9,318 nucleotides of DNA from Anaerolineae bacterium (lineage in GTDB: Bacteria > Chloroflexota > Anaerolineae > B4-G1). The notes under the pieces were generated by a model, which saw only the letters and a program-made list of their open reading frames with translations, had not been told where the DNA came from and did not search any database. Every line of letters starts with the position of its first letter. The first letter of the stretch is position 1. The stretch lies in NCBI GenBank assembly GCA_030612185.1, contig JAUWOI010000139.1:1-9318 (forward strand). The letters run 5' to 3'. Positions 6,252 to 9,318 of this stretch are shown piece after piece. A program made the position numbers and the translations under genes.

Positions 6252-6604
6252 CATCCGTGTTGCTTCGTCGCGGCGACATCGTGCTGGTTCCATTCCCATT
6301 CACCGACTTGAGCGGGTGAAAAGTGCGCCCTACTCTCATCATCTCCCCTGATCCTGTGGGTGAGGACATTCTGGTCGCTTTTATCTCCTCGGTCATCCCG
6401 CCCGCCCCTGAAGCAAGCGAATACGTGCTGGATGCCACACATTCAGTGTTTGCCCACACGGGTTTGAGGGGTACGTCGGTTTTCAAGATGGGCAAGATAG
6501 CCACGCTACACCGTTCCCTCATCCTGCGCCGTCTGGGGCGTACTACCCCTGGATTGCAGAGGGTACTGGACACCATGCTGAAGCGGGCTGTTGGGTTAGC
6601 CTGA
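6248..6604 (+). pseudogene. PemK/MazF-like toxin, broken by in-frame TGA
   Basis: Read from GTG 6248 (RBS GGAGAG at 6234-6239), the frame gives 'LLRRGDIVLVPFPFTDLSG', then TGA at 6317-6319, then 'KVRPTLIISPDP...' in the same frame to a stop at 6602-6604. With read-through it would be 118 residues, normal for PemK/MazF-type mRNA interferases. The first strand (RGDIVLVPFPF), 'KVRP' and the C-terminal helix ('LQRVLDTMLKRAVG') are recognisable. The frame is otherwise undamaged, so this looks like one recent substitution; CGA (Arg) to TGA is the simplest option. A restart at GTG 6323 would lack the first core strand and is unlikely to fold. A sequencing error cannot be excluded. If the lesion is real, the toxin is inactive. 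Confidence 0.82.
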
Positions 6605-6608
6605 CATA

Positions 6609-6649
6609 CCCGCCCCCACAGGCGGCGGCCGCAGAGGTGGCAGTGTTTG
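6609..6649. repeat. 41-bp perfect direct repeat, copy B (intergenic)
   Basis: This copy lies in the 71-bp gap between the convergent toxin pseudogene and FN3/PPC gene, starting 5 bp after the toxin stop. It is identical to 5824-5864. In the same minus-strand frame as the DA1-like gene it encodes the zinc-knuckle residues, but that frame then runs antisense into the toxin gene. It contains a small CCGCC/GGCGG hairpin (6610-6625) without a T-run. Confidence 0.95.
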
Positions 6650-6671
6650 AAATGGATCGTCTCGCTCCTTT
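6609..6671 (-). pseudogene. Possible leftover 5' end of the DA1-like gene
   Basis: On the minus strand, AAAGGAG (6671-6665) is followed after 7 nt by ATC (6657-6655). In frame this continues as ATC-CAT-TTC-AAA and then the 41-bp repeat, encoding the first DA1-like zinc knuckle. A start codon with one substitution (ATG to ATC) would explain both the position and the RBS. No functional product is expected, because the DA1 coding sequence ends with the repeat. The repeat identity is seen directly; the ancestral start is inference. Confidence 0.45.
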
Positions 6672-6675
6672 GCTG

Positions 6676-7596
6676 CTACTCGTATAACACCCGCAGGTGA
6701 TACGGCTGCGTACTGCCGGTCTGGCTGGCGTTGAACACCTGGATGTAGTACCGCCCGGCCGGCAAGACGCCGGTCAGGATGTGCTCGTTGGCGTTGCCAA
6801 GTTCACCGGAGTGTTTCACTTCGTCCTCGTTAGCGTTGCGCAGGGTCAGGTCATAGTTGTGACCGGCCGGAATGTTCTTCAACCAGAGTTCGACGGTGTG
6901 CGCTGCTGGTAGGTCAAAGTAGAAATAGTCCTTGGGGTCAGTCGAGCCAGGAAAGGTGCCATGGTAGGTCAGGCCAGAGACGATGGGACCGTTGGCCTGG
7001 GCCGACGCGTCGTTCGGCTCCCTTTCCCACAGCACGTCCACCCACTCCACGTTGGACCAGCCGCTATCCCCCCAACTGTTGCGCGCCTTGACGCGGTAGT
7101 AGTAGCGCGCCGCGCCGCTGTCGCTGACGGCGTGGGAGGTGCTTGCGCCAGAGTAGATCTCGTCTGCGTCGGCAAACTCGCTGTTCCTGGCCTCTTGCAG
7201 AACGTAGGAAGTGGCTTGGCTGGCCGTACTCCAACTGACGGTGTAATTGCCGTCGCCGTCGGAATTGCTGATAGCATTCAGCACAGGCGTATCGGGGATT
7301 GGCGGCCAACCCCTCACTACCAGGGGCAGGTAGGCGGTGTACTCCGCAGGGGCAGGGGCGACAGGGCCACCAGACCAGAAGCCGGCGGAGATAGCGACGT
7401 TACCGCCGCTGCTGGGCCCGGCTACCGTCTGTCCCAGTGTGTTGCTGAGCGATACGTTGCCCCCGGTGGCTGTCCCACCTCCACCTCCGATGACCCAGCG
7501 GTTGATGGTTGGTGTGCCTTGGGCCAGAGCCACGCCACCGACCAGGCACAAAAGCAGTAGTAGCGTCAGATGCCCGATGATTTTTCGATTGCTCAT
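6676..7596 (-). CDS. Secreted protein with FN3 and PPC domains
   Basis: A 306-residue protein. A signal peptide (1-25: basic start, Leu-rich core, 'VALA' before Q26) predicts export. Residues about 30-76 form a Gly-rich segment ('WVIGGGGGTATGG...LGQTVAG...AGFWSG') often found at the N-terminus of exported proteins in this kind of genome. Next come the linker 'YLPLVVRGWPP' (89-99), a fibronectin-III-like domain (about 102-188; 'YYYRVKARNSWGDSGWSN') and a C-terminal pre-peptidase (PPC) domain (about 192-306; 'EREPND', 'KDYFYFDL', 'YDLTLRNAN', 'LPAGRYYIQV'). There is no catalytic domain, so a binding or surface role is likely. The start is firm: TAGGAGG lies 6 nt upstream and includes the stop codon of the preceding gene, 10 bp away, so both genes are probably one transcription unit. 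The 3' end faces the toxin pseudogene. Confidence 0.88.
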   Translation of the reverse strand: MSNRKIIGHLTLLLLLCLVGGVALAQGTPTINRWVIGGGGGTATGGNVSLSNTLGQTVAGPSSGGNVAISAGFWSGGPVAPAPAEYTAYLPLVVRGWPPIPDTPVLNAISNSDGDGNYTVSWSTASQATSYVLQEARNSEFADADEIYSGASTSHAVSDSGAARYYYRVKARNSWGDSGWSNVEWVDVLWEREPNDASAQANGPIVSGLTYHGTFPGSTDPKDYFYFDLPAAHTVELWLKNIPAGHNYDLTLRNANEDEVKHSGELGNANEHILTGVLPAGRYYIQVFNASQTGSTQPYHLRVLYE

Positions 7597-7606
7597 GCAG
7601 CGCCTC

Positions 7607-9318
7607 CTAATGTAGCGTGACGAACACAGGGATTACGCCTGTGCCTGACGCCCATGGTGCAAGTGCTTTGCCGATAATCGTGCCAGGCTGTGGGTTAGTG
7701 GCCTTCATAGCATAGCCGGGGTTGGGTGAGGCAACCAGTAAATCGCCGGGCTGGATAGCGTCGTAAGAAGCGTCTACCCTGATAGCCTTATACACACCCA
7801 TCGTCACGATGCTCAGGTAGTCACCTGGCTGAATGCTGTCTGCAGCGAAAAGTCCTTCGGATGCTGAACAATTGTGAGGTAGGGGCGGTATGATGGGATG
7901 ATCCAGTGCAGTTTCGTCGGCCTGGTCCGATTGTGGTTGAGTCGTTGCAGCAGATTGCATCTCTCTTTCTGTCTTCTCTCGCTGCTGGACACAGGCTGAT
8001 GAAATGACCGCCGGTTTGCCGTCATGGACGAATACTTGATCTACCACGCCTACTACAGCCGTCGGCATAGCAGACGTTGCGCGACGCACTTCCATCACCG
8101 GGATCTCGCCCAGTATTGGATCGGATACGCCCACCACTGCGACCACATCACCCGGTTGGAGAGCCACTTCATCAGCATTGCGGACGACGTCCACCACATA
8201 GCCACTCTTGCTTCCGGTCACGATCATGTCGCCGTTCACGTAAAGCGTATTGCTGATGTAGCCGCCATACCCCCACTCGCTCTCGCCATAGACTCCGATC
8301 CCGCCATAGTAACTCCAGAAGTGACCGCCACGGCCATTTGCGGCTCTACCATACACGGCAGCCTGACCGTCCCACGGTTGCCCCTGTACGCCGTATCCGT
8401 ATTGGCTCCATCCTCTGACGCCAGCAACATCAGTAGCTGTGTTATTCGTCTCTCCATATATACCTTCCCCAAGATCACTGATTCCAGTCACACCTCTGGC
8501 AGCGTCGCTGCTATAGCCATAAACCCCGGCTTCTCCGGAGTAAGTGCTATTCGTCTCCCCATACACGCCGTTGTTGGCCATCCCACCACCCGTGCTCACA
8601 CCACGCACGCCATCCAGGTCGTAGCTCGTACCGTATGCTCCATGGCCGTATGTGCTGGTGAAGTAGCCACCGGCGCCACCATAGATCGCATTGTAACCGT
8701 AAACTCCGGCCTGTTCACCAACTATGACATCACGCAAAGCCTGATCAATGAGGCCGTAACCAGCCACCCCGACAAGCCCCGTGCCCGTGTCGCTTTCCCC
8801 AACAGTGCCAATGCCATCGGCACTGTAGCCTTCAACGCCGAAGCCAGCACCGCTACCTTGGTTTTCCCCATACACAGTGGCCGCTATGGGCCAAGTGCTG
8901 TAGGTAAAACCTGCAATAGCCGTCCCCATTGACTCGACTTGTAGCCCGACACTACTACTACTGCTTTCCAGCTGTAGCCCAATTCCGCTGCCACTCCAAG
9001 AGGCTCCCCAGTGATCGTGGTCGGAGCGAGCGGAAGTGTTTGCGCTACCGGTGCCAGTGAAGTCTACGTTGAGCGTCACGTCACCGCTGGTGCCGCCGCC
9101 GGTCAGCCCCGTTCCAGCGTAGACTGCGGTGATGTCCCCTGTCCCACCACTGACGGGTTCACAAGCCACCGTGCCGTCAGCATTGATGACCCGGACAGCG
9201 TTGCCACTGGTGCAGGTGCCACCCACTCGCCGCTGGAGAGCATCGCTATCATAGCCATCTAGCGTCTCGGCATTCAGTGCGTAGGGCGCGGCCGCAATGG
9301 GAACAAGGCCGAGTTGGG
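7607..9318 (-). CDS. Fibre-like surface protein with Gly/Tyr repeats (5' end outside window)
   Basis: At least 569 residues are visible; the frame is open to the right edge, so the N-terminus and signal are missing. The first visible part contains 'PIAAAPYALNAETLDGYDS' and 'GNAVRVINADGTVACE', then 'AGTGLTGGGTSGDVTLNV', motifs shared by phage-tail-fibre-like and bacterial surface proteins. Residues about 145-355 are dominated by repeats around 'GVYGE', 'GVYGY', 'GIYGE' and 'GVRG', spaced irregularly by about 15-30 residues, suggesting an elongated beta structure. The C-terminal 200 residues have three 'QPGD' motifs (before VVAV, YLSI and LLVA), a Gln/Thr/Ala-rich low-complexity stretch, and end with 'GKALAPWASGTGVIPVFVTLH', a conserved-looking terminal domain. 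Extracellular location and multimerisation are inferred. It is followed after 10 bp by the FN3/PPC gene. An internal GTG (9226) is not the true start because the frame and motifs continue upstream. Confidence 0.82.
   Translation of the reverse strand, partial: QLGLVPIAAAPYALNAETLDGYDSDALQRRVGGTCTSGNAVRVINADGTVACEPVSGGTGDITAVYAGTGLTGGGTSGDVTLNVDFTGTGSANTSARSDHDHWGASWSGSGIGLQLESSSSSVGLQVESMGTAIAGFTYSTWPIAATVYGENQGSGAGFGVEGYSADGIGTVGESDTGTGLVGVAGYGLIDQALRDVIVGEQAGVYGYNAIYGGAGGYFTSTYGHGAYGTSYDLDGVRGVSTGGGMANNGVYGETNSTYSGEAGVYGYSSDAARGVTGISDLGEGIYGETNNTATDVAGVRGWSQYGYGVQGQPWDGQAAVYGRAANGRGGHFWSYYGGIGVYGESEWGYGGYISNTLYVNGDMIVTGSKSGYVVDVVRNADEVALQPGDVVAVVGVSDPILGEIPVMEVRRATSAMPTAVVGVVDQVFVHDGKPAVISSACVQQREKTEREMQSAATTQPQSDQADETALDHPIIPPLPHNCSASEGLFAADSIQPGDYLSIVTMGVYKAIRVDASYDAIQPGDLLVASPNPGYAMKATNPQPGTIIGKALAPWASGTGVIPVFVTLH

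Noticed and set aside
6317..6319. TGA as a recoded sense codon (Trp or selenocysteine) in the toxin
   Set aside because: TGA ends the kinase, NERD-FHA and antitoxin genes here, so it is a normal stop. No selenocysteine element was seen after it, and this position is not catalytic in the family.
6610..6625. Intrinsic terminator between the convergent genes
   Set aside because: The CCGCC/GGCGG hairpin is only 5 bp, lies within the duplicated coding-derived sequence, and has no T-run on either strand.
5824..6649. Insertion sequence or transposon
   Set aside because: There is no transposase frame and no terminal inverted repeats. The 41-bp direct repeats are coding-derived and too long for usual target duplications.
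8024..8932. Plus-strand open frame of about 302 codons in the repeat-protein region
   Set aside because: It is antisense to the Gly/Tyr repeat gene and shows no domain or plausible RBS. The repetitive codons on the other strand keep it open.

Overview
The window is GC-rich (about 60% by eye) bacterial DNA with tightly packed genes, almost all on the minus strand. No RNA gene or housekeeping marker is present, so the host is inferred only from style. A Ser/Thr kinase with a zinc ribbon, several membrane helices and an SH3b tail, a NERD-FHA fusion, a secreted FN3/pre-peptidase-C protein carrying the linker 'YLPLVVR', and a surface protein with 'GVYGE' repeats together look most like Chloroflexota (Anaerolineae-type). 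This is an inference, not a proof.

Layout, in the direction of minus-strand transcription. From 9318 down to 6676 lie two exported-protein genes, 10 bp apart: a partial surface or fibre-like protein with Gly/Tyr-rich repeats, then a signal-peptide protein with FN3 and PPC domains. From 5899 down to position 1 lies a five-gene cluster: a DA1-like LIM-type zinc metallopeptidase, a VWA (MIDAS) protein, a membrane Ser/Thr protein kinase, a NERD-nuclease-like/FHA protein, and a multi-zinc-ribbon protein that runs off the window. The VWA and kinase genes are 3 bp apart. The NERD-FHA and zinc-ribbon genes overlap by 4 bp (GTGA). The cluster reads as a phospho-signalling module: a kinase that may sense the envelope, an FHA phosphothreonine reader fused to a nuclease-like domain, a metal-dependent VWA adaptor, zinc-ribbon scaffolds and a protease.

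Between the two blocks, on the plus strand, sits a short toxin-antitoxin cassette (about 5960-6604) with its own strong extended -10 promoter. It encodes an intact AF2212/DUF104-type antitoxin and a PemK/MazF-like toxin broken by one in-frame TGA. The cassette lies between two identical 41-bp direct repeats (5824-5864 and 6609-6649). The first copy is inside the 5' coding part of the DA1-like gene. The second lies just downstream of the FN3/PPC gene and is preceded, on the minus strand, by a Shine-Dalgarno sequence and an in-frame ATC where a start codon would be expected. The simplest reading is that the DA1-like gene once began there, directly behind the FN3/PPC gene, and that the cassette entered or duplicated through this sequence, cutting an older continuous minus-strand array in two.

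Other structure: an imperfect 7-bp tandem repeat (5080-5128) between the peptidase and VWA genes, an inverted repeat over the antitoxin -10 box, and three short dyads in the 102-bp spacer before the NERD-FHA gene.
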